Of a DNA stretch of 26,747 nt, positions 17,027 through 24,700 are shown piece by piece. Position 1 is the stretch's first letter, and every line of letters begins with the position of its first letter. The notes beneath the pieces are model-generated. The model saw only the letters and a program-made list of their open reading frames with translations. It was not told the origin of the DNA and did not search any database. The translations under genes and the position numbers were made by a program. Source of the stretch: Proteiniphilum sp. UBA5267 (lineage in GTDB: Bacteria; Bacteroidota; Bacteroidia; Bacteroidales; Dysgonomonadaceae); NCBI GenBank assembly GCA_002411515.1, contig DHTF01000029.1, positions 14,138 to 40,884 on the forward strand, written 5' to 3'.

Positions 17027-17073
17027 ATTGTTATTTGATGCTCGAAAATGAAAAATTGTTGCCTGTTCGCTGC

Positions 17074-17097
17074 AACGTTTTCATACGTTCGAACGTC
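17074..17097 (+). promoter_or_regulatory. Candidate ECF-sigma promoter, possibly autoregulatory
   Basis: TGCAACG with AAC at 17074-17076 and CGTC at 17094-17097, 17 nt apart, fit the general ECF pattern (-35 AAC, -10 CGTC). The predicted start is near 17105, 15 nt before the sigma ATG. The perfect 12-bp palindrome ACGTTCGAACGT (17085-17096) overlaps the -10. No TAnnTTTG box is seen for this operon, which supports use of an alternative sigma factor. Confidence 0.55.
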
Positions 17098-17119
17098 ATA
17101 CAGATAAACAGGGAATGTT

Positions 17120-17686
17120 ATGTCGGAACATCGTTTGATACTTGCTTGCAAGCAGGGTAAATTGTGGGCGAGAAAGGAAGTGTATGATCAATACGCTCCC
17201 GCGATGATGGCGCTATGCAGGCGTTACGTTTCCGATGCCGAAGATGCGAAAGATGTGCTCCAGGAGGGGTTTCTGAAGGTTTATACCGAAATAGGCCAAT
17301 ATGCGGGAAAAGGATCCTTTGGCGGATGGATAAGGAAGATCTTTGTCAATGCGTCACTCGATTACATACGTAAAAGAAACCGGTTGAAGGAAAGAGAACT
17401 TTTGATTGATGTGGAGATTGGCGGTTATGACGATACGCCCTATCTAAAAGATGTCACTGCAGAGGAGTTGATGCAGTGTATCGGCGAACTGCCTGATACC
17501 TTGCGAACAATTTTTAATTTGTATGCGGTAGAGGGTTATAGCCATCGGGAGATTGCCACAATGCTGCAGATGCCGGAGAGTACTTCGCGATCCTTCTTCT
17601 TCAGGGCAAGGCAGTTGTTGCAAAAGAAAGTTATTCAATTGTGTGATGATACACAAATAATGAGATGCCAAAATGCAAACAGGTAA
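17120..17686 (+). CDS. ECF-type RNA polymerase sigma factor
   Basis: A 188-residue sigma-70 family factor with region 2 (about 20-88: VYDQYAPAMMALCRRYV, DAKDVLQEGFLKVY, FGGWIRKIFVNASLDYIRKR) and region 4 (about 114-168: LPDTLRTIFNLYAVEGYSHREIATML, STSRSFFFRARQLL). It has no region 3, as expected for ECF factors. The next gene starts inside its last codons (14-bp overlap) and encodes a membrane-anchored protein that probably acts as its anti-sigma factor. The spacing and lack of a housekeeping promoter suggest autoregulation. The signal and regulon are unknown. Confidence 0.93.
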   Translation: MSEHRLILACKQGKLWARKEVYDQYAPAMMALCRRYVSDAEDAKDVLQEGFLKVYTEIGQYAGKGSFGGWIRKIFVNASLDYIRKRNRLKERELLIDVEIGGYDDTPYLKDVTAEELMQCIGELPDTLRTIFNLYAVEGYSHREIATMLQMPESTSRSFFFRARQLLQKKVIQLCDDTQIMRCQNANR

Positions 17687-18986
17687 TAAAGACGATATAG
17701 AGAAACCGGATATGTTTTCCCTGGAAGTGGGGAAGAAGCTGCGGGAACACCGTATGGCCGTCGATCCCGAGATATGGGAAAGCCTGGAGGGCAAACTTTC
17801 TTCTCGCAGCAAACGATTTCCGGCATATTGGGGATGGTCGGCTGCCGGCGTGGCAGTTCTGCTACTGGGGTTGCTCTTCTTTCTGAATCCATGGGCAAAT
17901 GAAACTGACATCGAAGTGGCGCAGGCAATTCCCGAAAACAGGGAGAAGGCACAACTGCAAGCTGACATACATGCCGATGAGCCTTACACCCCACAAAAAG
18001 AGGCGACATCGACGCCGCAATTGTTTGCACACAAAACGTCACCTCAAAAACGGGAAATGAAGGGAACTGGAACGGTAGGATTCCATAAGGATTCATCCAA
18101 TATGGGAAAAGCAGCCGATGCAGAACAACTTCTCCAAACATCAACACCCGAAGATATTGCCACACCAGCTGTAGAGATGGAGCCGGATGAACTGAACGCA
18201 AAGACCGAATCCGCGATTACAGAGATGGATGAGGATCCTGCAGCATTGTTATCGGCAGATGATAATTCCACTCCTCCTGTTCAGACACAAGATAAGCAAC
18301 AACATGCATTCCTGTTGGCTATGGGTAGCGGCAATGGCCTTCCGGATATTACTTTTGGAGAATATGGCGGAAGTGAGTCATATTATTACGATAACCCTGT
18401 TCCGGGTGGGGGATTCTCCAGTGATGCTGAACCCGGAAGTGGTGAAGCTTACAACCTGTTGACACCTGGTGATTATACCGAAATCGTGCACCATCTTCCG
18501 GTTACGATCAGTTTGACAGCCGACTTTCCCGTCGGAAAAAATGTAAGTCTGGAAACCGGATTATCCTATACGTATCTTTTTTCCAGTTTCAAGCGGAATG
18601 ATCAGCTGGTCTATCGGGGCACGCTGCAGCAGCATTATGTCGGGATACCTGTAAACCTGAGATATCAGATATGGCAAAACGACTCCTGGAATCTCTATCT
18701 ATTGGGTGGTGCTACCGTAGAAAAAGGAATCCGCTCCATTTACAAACAGGAGATTGAGCGTCAGGGCGATGTAGTGCACCACACCCATGTATATAACCGC
18801 ATTGCTGGTCTTCAGTTCTCAGCCCAGGGAGGAGCCGGATTCAGCTACCGGTTGCAAAATAACCTGCATCTGTTTGGTGAGCCGCGATTGCTCTATTATT
18901 TCAGAAATAACCAGCCCATGAGCGCTCGCACGGAGAACCCGCTGATATTCGGCCTGAATGTGGGGGTCAGAATGCAATTCAAATAA
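17673..18986 (+). CDS. Putative anti-sigma / outer-membrane beta-barrel fusion protein
   Basis: 437 residues in three parts. Residues 1-52 are a charged cytoplasmic head (KKLREHRMAVDPEIWESLEGKL, 21-42) as in Bacteroidetes anti-sigma-like proteins. Residues 53-72 are a single transmembrane helix (AGVAVLLLGLLFF). Residues about 78-270 are a disordered Thr/Pro/Glu/Asp-rich linker with a Gly/Ser/Tyr patch. Residues about 275-437 are a beta-barrel domain with alternating strands (SLETGLSYTYLF, HYVGIPVNLRYQI, WNLYLLGGATVEKG, FGEPRLLYYF) ending in VGVRMQFK. If both ends insert, the protein would span inner membrane, periplasm and outer membrane. The anti-sigma role is inferred from position and the 14-bp overlap with the sigma gene. 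Confidence 0.75.
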   Translation: MQTGNKDDIEKPDMFSLEVGKKLREHRMAVDPEIWESLEGKLSSRSKRFPAYWGWSAAGVAVLLLGLLFFLNPWANETDIEVAQAIPENREKAQLQADIHADEPYTPQKEATSTPQLFAHKTSPQKREMKGTGTVGFHKDSSNMGKAADAEQLLQTSTPEDIATPAVEMEPDELNAKTESAITEMDEDPAALLSADDNSTPPVQTQDKQQHAFLLAMGSGNGLPDITFGEYGGSESYYYDNPVPGGGFSSDAEPGSGEAYNLLTPGDYTEIVHHLPVTISLTADFPVGKNVSLETGLSYTYLFSSFKRNDQLVYRGTLQQHYVGIPVNLRYQIWQNDSWNLYLLGGATVEKGIRSIYKQEIERQGDVVHHTHVYNRIAGLQFSAQGGAGFSYRLQNNLHLFGEPRLLYYFRNNQPMSARTENPLIFGLNVGVRMQFK

Positions 18987-18995
18987 CTAATCTAT

Positions 18996-20279
18996 ATGGC
19001 TATGCAAAAGTTGACTTATTTGTTTCTTGTTACCGGATTGTTACTCTTTGCCGGATGTAAGGATTATGTGGATGAATATGTTACCTATACGATCAACGAG
19101 CCGATTTTTATGTCTGCAAGCGAGTTCCGAAGCGCAGTAGCCGTTGAGGAGCCTCAACCCATTGAAGTACAGGGCAAGATTGTGTTTTTTAACGGTTATC
19201 TCTACGTTTCTCAGCCTGAGGAGGGCATTCACGTAATCGACAACCGGGATCCGTCGAATCCTCGCAATGTGGCATTTATCGAATTGTTGGGAAATGCCGA
19301 TATGCAGGTGCGCAACAACATCCTTTATGCCGATTCGTATGTCGATCTGGTTTGGTTCGATATCAGTGATCCTGCCAAACCTGTGTACAAAGGGCGGAAG
19401 GAAGAGATTTTCCCTCAGGCTTTCCCGTTGACGGAGAATGGATTCAGCATCGATTACGAAAAATCGATGGACAGGACAAATGGTATTGTGATTGGCTGGA
19501 AAACGGTGGAGAAAAAAGAATTGGTGCGCCATTATAAACCGCGCTGGTGGGGCTGGGGCGGTCTGCAAAACGATGGTGCATTCTATACTTCTGCTGGTGA
19601 AGGGGCCGGCGCAGGGGTCGGGATTGCCGGCTCCATGTCGCGTTTTGCCATCTATAAAGACAATCTCTATACGGTAATGAACAACATGCTTGGCATCTTC
19701 GACCTCACCGGTGAGTCCCCGGTGAAAGCGGGAGATGACTTCTATATTGGCTTCAATGTAGAAACTATTTTTAGTTACAAGCAGTGTATGTTTATGGGAA
19801 CGCCCACGGGTATGATTATTTACTCCATGGAAGATCCTTTAAAACCGGAGCGTCAGTCGATGATCAGTCACGTGTTTGGATGTGATCCGGTAGTGGTGGA
19901 AGACGACATTGCTTATGTGACGGTTCGCTCGGGGACATTCTGCGGGCAAGATGCCAACGAGCTGATCATTGTGGATGTGAGCGATGTGAAAAAGCCCAAA
20001 CATATGGTCACTTACAACATGAAAAGTCCGAAAGGGCTGGGTATAGATGGGGAGACGTTGTTTGTCTGTGACGATGGGTTACGCGTCTTTAACACCAAAG
20101 ACCCGCTCACCATTATGCATCCGGATAACATCCTTGCTCATTTCAAAGATATGGACGGCCTCGATGTGATCCCTTTCAACAACGTGCTGATGATGATAGC
20201 CTCCGACGGGATATATCAATATGATTATAGCGATCTTCAGCATATCAAACAATTGAGTCGTTTGCCGATCGGTAAATAA
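18996..20279 (+). CDS. LVIVD-repeat surface lipoprotein
   Basis: A 427-residue lipoprotein. A signal peptide ends in LLLFAGC (Cys21, or Cys19 if the second Met is used). The body is a series of beta-propeller-like repeats of the LVIVD type (PF08309): EGIHVIDNRDPSNPRNVAFI, DLVWFDISDPAKPVYKG, LGIFDLTGESPVKAG, GMIIYSMEDPLKPERQ, NELIIVDVSDVKKPKHM and DGLRVFNTKDPLTIM. An acidic, aromatic N-terminal stretch (KDYVDEYVTYTIN) follows the lipid anchor. The molecular role is unknown; it is probably displayed on the cell surface or periplasmic face. It lies 9 nt after the barrel gene and ends the sigma operon. Confidence 0.85.
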   Translation: MAMQKLTYLFLVTGLLLFAGCKDYVDEYVTYTINEPIFMSASEFRSAVAVEEPQPIEVQGKIVFFNGYLYVSQPEEGIHVIDNRDPSNPRNVAFIELLGNADMQVRNNILYADSYVDLVWFDISDPAKPVYKGRKEEIFPQAFPLTENGFSIDYEKSMDRTNGIVIGWKTVEKKELVRHYKPRWWGWGGLQNDGAFYTSAGEGAGAGVGIAGSMSRFAIYKDNLYTVMNNMLGIFDLTGESPVKAGDDFYIGFNVETIFSYKQCMFMGTPTGMIIYSMEDPLKPERQSMISHVFGCDPVVVEDDIAYVTVRSGTFCGQDANELIIVDVSDVKKPKHMVTYNMKSPKGLGIDGETLFVCDDGLRVFNTKDPLTIMHPDNILAHFKDMDGLDVIPFNNVLMMIASDGIYQYDYSDLQHIKQLSRLPIGK

Positions 20280-20304
20280 AACTTCCCTGTTTACTCAATT
20301 GTCC

Positions 20305-20340
20305 GCTGTCGCCGGAAAAATTCGGCGACAGCTTTATTTT
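20305..20340 (+). terminator. Rho-independent terminator of the sigma operon
   Basis: GCTGTCGCCG (20305-20314) pairs perfectly with CGGCGACAGC (20323-20332) around an 8-nt loop, then TTTATTTT. It sits 25 nt after the LVIVD stop and before the convergent methyltransferase gene. Confidence 0.9.
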
Positions 20341-20368
20341 GTCTGTGACGGAATTCATGCACCCGTTT

Positions 20369-21124
20369 TTATTTTTCGGTACCTTTCTGCATGGGTACAA
20401 AAATAAAGTCGCCATGCTCCGACTCGCTGAACTTCTCTTCACCCAGTCGTTTGATCAGGGTCATCTTCTGCCCCATCCTTCCTCCCAGGGGGAGCACCAT
20501 CCACCCTCCTACACGCAGTTGCTTTAATAACTTCTCCGGGACTACATCGGGAGCCGCTGTCAGCAGGATCTTATCAAAAGGAGCTTCTTCCGGCAATCCT
20601 TCGTAACCGTCTCCAAAAAAGAGATGGGGGTAGTAACCCAGTCTGTGGAGCGTCGCTTTTGCGGAGAGATGCAACGCTTCATATCGTTCAATACTGTACA
20701 CAACAGCACCCATCTCGCAGAGGATGGCAGCCTGATAGCCGCTCCCGGTACCTATCTCCAGAACTTTTTCCCCTGGCTTCAATCCCAACAGTTCACTCTG
20801 ATAGGCTACTGTATAGGGCTGGGATATGGTCTGACCCTTTTCAATTGGCAGCGGCTTATCCAGGTAGGCATACTCCCGCAAGCTCGCATCAATAAATTCC
20901 TCCCGCGCAACAGAGGCTATGGCAGCCAGTACCCTCTTGTCACGGATCCCTTTACGTTCCAGTTCACGGGCAAGCTTTTCGGCTTGGGGATGATTCTGCG
21001 GGGCATTGTCACTCATTTGGGTTTCTTTTTGTCGGTTCACTGTTTGTGAGGTGCAGGTAGCAGTCAGACAGCAGTACAGGGTCACAAAGAACAGGAACAG
21101 GATTTTACTTCTACTTGTTCTCAT
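20369..21124 (-). CDS. pcm: Protein-L-isoaspartate O-methyltransferase with N-terminal signal sequence
   Basis: A 251-residue enzyme that methylates L-isoaspartyl residues in damaged proteins with SAM. Family motifs: QTISQPYTVAYQSELL (98-113), the SAM motif VLEIGTGSGYQAAILCEMGA (121-140), VVYSIER (141-147), FDKILLTAAPDVVPEKLL and GGWMVLPLG. The first 36 residues (MRTSRSKILFLFFVTLYCCLTATCTSQ) look like a signal or lipoprotein signal, although TATC is a poor lipobox. Translation from the internal ATG at 21016 (MSDNAPQNHPQ) would give a normal cytosolic enzyme, but a TAnnTTTG box lies just upstream of the longer start. The enzyme identity is sure; its location is not. Confidence 0.92.
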   Translation of the reverse strand: MRTSRSKILFLFFVTLYCCLTATCTSQTVNRQKETQMSDNAPQNHPQAEKLARELERKGIRDKRVLAAIASVAREEFIDASLREYAYLDKPLPIEKGQTISQPYTVAYQSELLGLKPGEKVLEIGTGSGYQAAILCEMGAVVYSIERYEALHLSAKATLHRLGYYPHLFFGDGYEGLPEEAPFDKILLTAAPDVVPEKLLKQLRVGGWMVLPLGGRMGQKMTLIKRLGEEKFSESEHGDFIFVPMQKGTEK

Positions 21125-21149
21125 CGTTGCGATTCATTGATTTATCGGA

Positions 21150-21157
21150 CAAACATA
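21150..21157 (-). promoter_or_regulatory. -7 promoter element for pcm
   Basis: TATGTTTG on the minus strand matches TAnnTTTG, 25 nt before the ATG at 21124. Its position supports the long, signal-bearing start. No -33 TTG is apparent. Confidence 0.5.
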
Positions 21158-21241
21158 ACTAAAAAAGAGGAAATTGAATGCATAATCAGCTAAAAATCAA
21201 TATACCGAACAACTTTACTTGAGAAGAAATGGCATGAAATG

Positions 21242-21273
21242 TTGGCGTGAACAGAAATATTTGCGTACTTTCG
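21242..21273 (+). promoter_or_regulatory. Possible promoter for the C39-like lipoprotein gene
   Basis: TTG at 21242-21244, 21 nt, then TACTTTCG at 21266-21273, one mismatch from TAnnTTTG. It implies a leader of about 85 nt. Confidence 0.4.
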
Positions 21274-21361
21274 TTGTGTCATTCATTGCAATACATCTGA
21301 CTGAATCTGACACTTGTCAATACTAATTTAAAAAATGCCGGTACTTCAAAGAGTGAAACAT

Positions 21362-21913
21362 ATGAAAAAGTTAGGTGCAATCTCAATTCTTTTCTTTATT
21401 CATCAGCTGATCTTTTTGACAGCATGTACTCCGGAATCAAATGATACGATTTCATTTGATAAAGATATCATTGACAAACACAGCCAATTATTTCCCCTAT
21501 CAATGATACCTTCAGCGGTTGAAATGGTATTAAAGCTGAATCATAAAGTTCCCGTTGATTATTATGATAATCAGAAGATGTGGAGGAATAATAGAGATGG
21601 GAGTTTTCTCAATTACGACAGTGTCTCTGTAAATGGACTTCGATTCTATCAGAAATTTAATTTGAATCGTGGAGAAAACTTCCCAATCGATCAATTATTC
21701 ACGACAATTGACCAGGAATTATCCGAAAAGCGTTTTGTGCTGATTTCTCTGAATACGAATAGATCCTGGGGGGTGTATGTTATTTATGGCAAAACGGAGA
21801 ACGGCGATTATGCTGCGTTTACAAAAGCGGGTAAGAAAACATTGATGGAAAGTAGCGTGAAAGAGATTGTCAGGCAGATGAAAGGAACTGATATAATGAT
21901 TTACAGCGATTGA
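21362..21913 (+). CDS. Lipoprotein with a degenerate peptidase C39-like domain
   Basis: 183 residues from ATG 21362. A lipoprotein signal ends in LIFLTAC. The following domain resembles papain-like C39-type proteins: FPLSMIPSAVEMVLKLNHKVPVDYYDNQ corresponds to the helix that normally starts with the catalytic cysteine (C-x-P-A/S-x-x-x-M), and NRSWGVYVIYGKTENGDYAAFTKAG corresponds to the strand that normally carries the catalytic histidine. Here Met stands at the cysteine position and no His is in the second segment, so the domain is probably inactive. The frame opens earlier at 21335, but MKKLG is the natural lipoprotein start. A murein endopeptidase gene follows after 45 bp. Family assignment is by eye. 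Confidence 0.6.
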   Translation: MKKLGAISILFFIHQLIFLTACTPESNDTISFDKDIIDKHSQLFPLSMIPSAVEMVLKLNHKVPVDYYDNQKMWRNNRDGSFLNYDSVSVNGLRFYQKFNLNRGENFPIDQLFTTIDQELSEKRFVLISLNTNRSWGVYVIYGKTENGDYAAFTKAGKKTLMESSVKEIVRQMKGTDIMIYSD

Positions 21914-21958
21914 AATAAAAATTGTGTATTTCGCCAAATTTAAAACATAGGAGAGAGT

Positions 21959-23155
21959 ATGCGAAAAGTTACTTTTGTTATTATCTTATGGATCTTTTCA
22001 ATAGTACATTTTATGGCCCAGCACAACGATATTCAGCAGATAATTGAGGCGGTACAGTTAAAATATGCACCGGACAGACGTGTGGAACTGTTCCAGGTTG
22101 AGGCGTCGCAACAAAAAGATACCCTGGTATTAAAAGGTGAGACCACCAGCAGGCCAGCGTACGAGGAGATCCTCTCACTCGCCCGAAAGGTATCGGCAGT
22201 GGTGAAAGATCACATTCGTCTGCTGCCGGACGAGAAGCTGGGTGAAGAGGTGTGGGGAGTGATCTACAACTCTGTAGGTACCCTCCGTGCTGAGCCCCGC
22301 TACGGTGCCGAGCTGGTGTCGCAGGCACTGCTCGGGATGCCGGTACGGATCCTGGAGCAGAAAGGTGGCTGGCGCATGGTGCAGACCCCCGACCGATATA
22401 TCGGCTGGATGAACGGATCGGTGGTACCCATGACGGATACACAACGTCAGCAGTACCTGAAGCTGCCGAAGGTGATCGTCACTTCCCTGCATGCCCGCTC
22501 TTTTGTCGATACCGGCAAGGAAGCGCTACCCGTCACCGACCTGGTGGCAGGAGATATGCTGGTGGTGAAATCGGCAAAACGAGGGTTTTATCAGGTGCAA
22601 TACCCCGACGGACGGGAGGCATTTGTGAAAAAAAAAGATGTGATGACTGTGTCGGACTGGCTGAAAAAGAACCGGCTGACCGGGGAAAGCATTGTGAATA
22701 CTGCAAAACAGCTGCTGGGTGTGCCCTACCTCTGGGGAGGCACCTCCACCAAGGGGATGGATTGCAGCGGTTTCACGAAACAGGTCTATTGGATGCACGG
22801 CATGGTCCTTGCCCGCGATGCTTCGCAACAGGTACGCTATGGCAGGCTGATCGACGAGACCGGTGACTTCAGTGACGCCCTGCCGGGGGACCTGGTGTTC
22901 TTCGGGACGAAAGCAACCCCGGAGAACCTGAAGGAACGGGTGGTGCATGTGGGTATTTATATCGGTGAGCGGCGATTTATCCATGCATCGGATTATATCC
23001 GCATCAACAGCTTCGATCCTTCCGACCCGCTGTACGACGAATTCAATACCCGTCGTTATCTCCGTACCAAGCGAGTTATTGGCGAGGTAAACAGCGAAGG
23101 AATTGAGGAGATTTTTGAGAACAGTTTCTATCATCTTACCGGCAATAAAAAATGA
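21959..23155 (+). CDS. Secreted NlpC/P60 endopeptidase with SH3 domains (YkfC-like)
   Basis: 398 residues. A signal peptide (about 1-20, ending HFMA) predicts export. Residues about 100-160 and 165-228 form bacterial SH3 domains (VGTLRAEPRYGAELVSQALLG; GGWRMVQTPDRYIGWM). Residues about 240-385 are the NlpC/P60 catalytic domain with C269 in GTSTKGMDCSGFTKQ, H330 in VVHVGIYIG and H342 in FIHASD, matching the triad layout of YkfC. Such enzymes cut the gamma-D-Glu-diaminopimelate bond of murein peptides and release L-Ala-D-Glu. AGGAGAGAG precedes the ATG closely. The stop overlaps the start of the dipeptide epimerase by 4 bp (ATGA), tying it to the next step of the pathway. Confidence 0.93.
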   Translation: MRKVTFVIILWIFSIVHFMAQHNDIQQIIEAVQLKYAPDRRVELFQVEASQQKDTLVLKGETTSRPAYEEILSLARKVSAVVKDHIRLLPDEKLGEEVWGVIYNSVGTLRAEPRYGAELVSQALLGMPVRILEQKGGWRMVQTPDRYIGWMNGSVVPMTDTQRQQYLKLPKVIVTSLHARSFVDTGKEALPVTDLVAGDMLVVKSAKRGFYQVQYPDGREAFVKKKDVMTVSDWLKKNRLTGESIVNTAKQLLGVPYLWGGTSTKGMDCSGFTKQVYWMHGMVLARDASQQVRYGRLIDETGDFSDALPGDLVFFGTKATPENLKERVVHVGIYIGERRFIHASDYIRINSFDPSDPLYDEFNTRRYLRTKRVIGEVNSEGIEEIFENSFYHLTGNKK

Positions 23156-24306
23156 AACAAGATCGTCGCCAGTTTCTGAAAAAATCAGTCGTTGCAGCTG
23201 CCGCATTGACAGCTCCCTCACTTATTATGCAAGCGGCGTCTCATCAAACAACAAGATCATCATCCAAAATGAAATTAACCTGGACTCCATACGATTTACA
23301 GTTAAGACATACCTTCACCATATCCGGCTTCTCCCGGAAAACCACGCCTGTAGTGCTCACCCGGTTGGAATACGACGGTCTTACCGGTTACGGAGAAGCC
23401 TCACTGCCGCCCTATCTGGGCGAAACGCAGGCTTCGGTGATTGAATTCCTGAAAAAGGTGGACCTGTCAGGATTCTCAGATCCCACACATCTGGAGGAGA
23501 TTTTAATGTATGTAGATTCTATTGCTCCTGCCAATACCGCGGCCAAGGCTTCTATCGATATAGCCCTGCATGATCTGGCAGGGAAGATCATGGGTACCCC
23601 CTGGCACAAGATCTTTGGACTGGACAAGCGGCATGTGCCCGATACCACTTTCACCATCGGAATCGACAGCGATGAGATGGTCCGCGAAAAAACGCGTGAG
23701 GCGATGGGCCGTTTTCATATCCTCAAAGTGAAGGTAGGAGGTCTCGACGACAAACGGATGATTGAAGCCATTCGCTCGGTTACTGATCTGCCGTTGGCAG
23801 TAGATGCCAATCAGGGATGGAAAAACCGGAGTGAGGCGCTGGAGATGATCTGCTGGATGAAAGAAAAAGGGGTGGTGATGGTGGAGCAGCCCATGCCCAA
23901 AACGGAAATAGATCATATTGCATGGTTGACCCAGGAGAGCCCGCTTCCCATCTTTGCCGATGAATCGGTGCAGCGGCTCGCCGATGTGGAGCGACTGAAA
24001 GGTGTTTTTTCGGGGATCAATATCAAGCTAATGAAATGCACTGGAATGCACGAGGCGTGGAAAATGCGCCAGCTTGCGCAATCGCTGGGGATGAAGGTGA
24101 TGATGGGATGTATGACAGAAACCTCCTGCGCCATATCGGCAGCAGCACAACTCTACGCGGGCATGGATTTTGCCGATCTCGACGGGGCACTGCTCATTGC
24201 CAACGACTGCTTCGACGGTGCCACACTGGAAAATGGCAAAATCATCGCCTCCGACAAACCGGGTATTGGCGTTGTACCAAACAGGGAGCTGACTTTCAGT
24301 CGGTAA
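23152..24306 (+). CDS. Exported L-Ala-D/L-Glu (dipeptide) epimerase, enolase superfamily
   Basis: 384 residues. The mature part is a muconate-lactonizing-type enolase-superfamily enzyme. The acid/base lysines are K192/K194 (LKVKVG) and K292 (INIKLMK). Metal ligands are D218 (VDAN), E245 (VEQP) and D270 (ADES), and the C-terminal DLDG (342-345) holds the D-x-D that binds the dipeptide amino group in Ala-Glu epimerases. It should convert L-Ala-D-Glu to L-Ala-L-Glu, completing murein-peptide salvage. The N-terminus DRRQFLKKSVVAAAALTA followed by MQAAS is a twin-arginine-type signal, so the enzyme is predicted to act outside the cytoplasm. It overlaps the NlpC/P60 gene by 4 bp. Confidence 0.92.
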   Translation: MKQDRRQFLKKSVVAAAALTAPSLIMQAASHQTTRSSSKMKLTWTPYDLQLRHTFTISGFSRKTTPVVLTRLEYDGLTGYGEASLPPYLGETQASVIEFLKKVDLSGFSDPTHLEEILMYVDSIAPANTAAKASIDIALHDLAGKIMGTPWHKIFGLDKRHVPDTTFTIGIDSDEMVREKTREAMGRFHILKVKVGGLDDKRMIEAIRSVTDLPLAVDANQGWKNRSEALEMICWMKEKGVVMVEQPMPKTEIDHIAWLTQESPLPIFADESVQRLADVERLKGVFSGINIKLMKCTGMHEAWKMRQLAQSLGMKVMMGCMTETSCAISAAAQLYAGMDFADLDGALLIANDCFDGATLENGKIIASDKPGIGVVPNRELTFSR

Positions 24307-24316
24307 ATAATCCTGT

Positions 24317-24700
24317 TTAAATAACCAGTTCCTGAAATAGTCGATCGAATGTTTTATCGAGGTCGTTGGCCTTTCCAGCATGCACAGGTGATGTCTGGAT
24401 GATGGAACTGCGGGTGGCGGTGAGCCAGCGGAAACGTTCAGGAATATCAAGCAGGGCAATAGGACCATAATCTTTATTGCCTTCAGCGATCTGTTTGAGT
24501 GTCTCCAAATTTTTGATCACATCCTCAAAGTCTGTTTCGGCCTGCATCAGCCGGTATTTCTCCGGACACAGATGCGTGGCCAGTCGGATATATTTCGCTT
24601 CCTTCGAAAAAAGTATCAAGCCGATGTTGAAGAACTCCTCCCGCTCCACTTTCGGTACCATGCGAATCACTGCGTAATGATATAATTTATCTTTTTGCAT
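24317..24700 (-). CDS. DUF3037 protein
   Basis: 127 residues from ATG 24700 (a GTG at 24709 adds three residues). The start KLYHYAVIRMVPKVEREEFFNIGLILFSKEAKYI is characteristic of DUF3037 (PF11236). A charged helical middle and a C-terminal WLTATRSSIIQTSPVHAG follow. It has no signal peptide or membrane segment. Function unknown. Its start overlaps the end of the HipA-like kinase gene by 14 bp, and genes of these two families are often found together. The dipeptide epimerase gene converges on it with 10 nt between stops and no terminator visible. Confidence 0.88.
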   Translation of the reverse strand: MQKDKLYHYAVIRMVPKVEREEFFNIGLILFSKEAKYIRLATHLCPEKYRLMQAETDFEDVIKNLETLKQIAEGNKDYGPIALLDIPERFRWLTATRSSIIQTSPVHAGKANDLDKTFDRLFQELVI

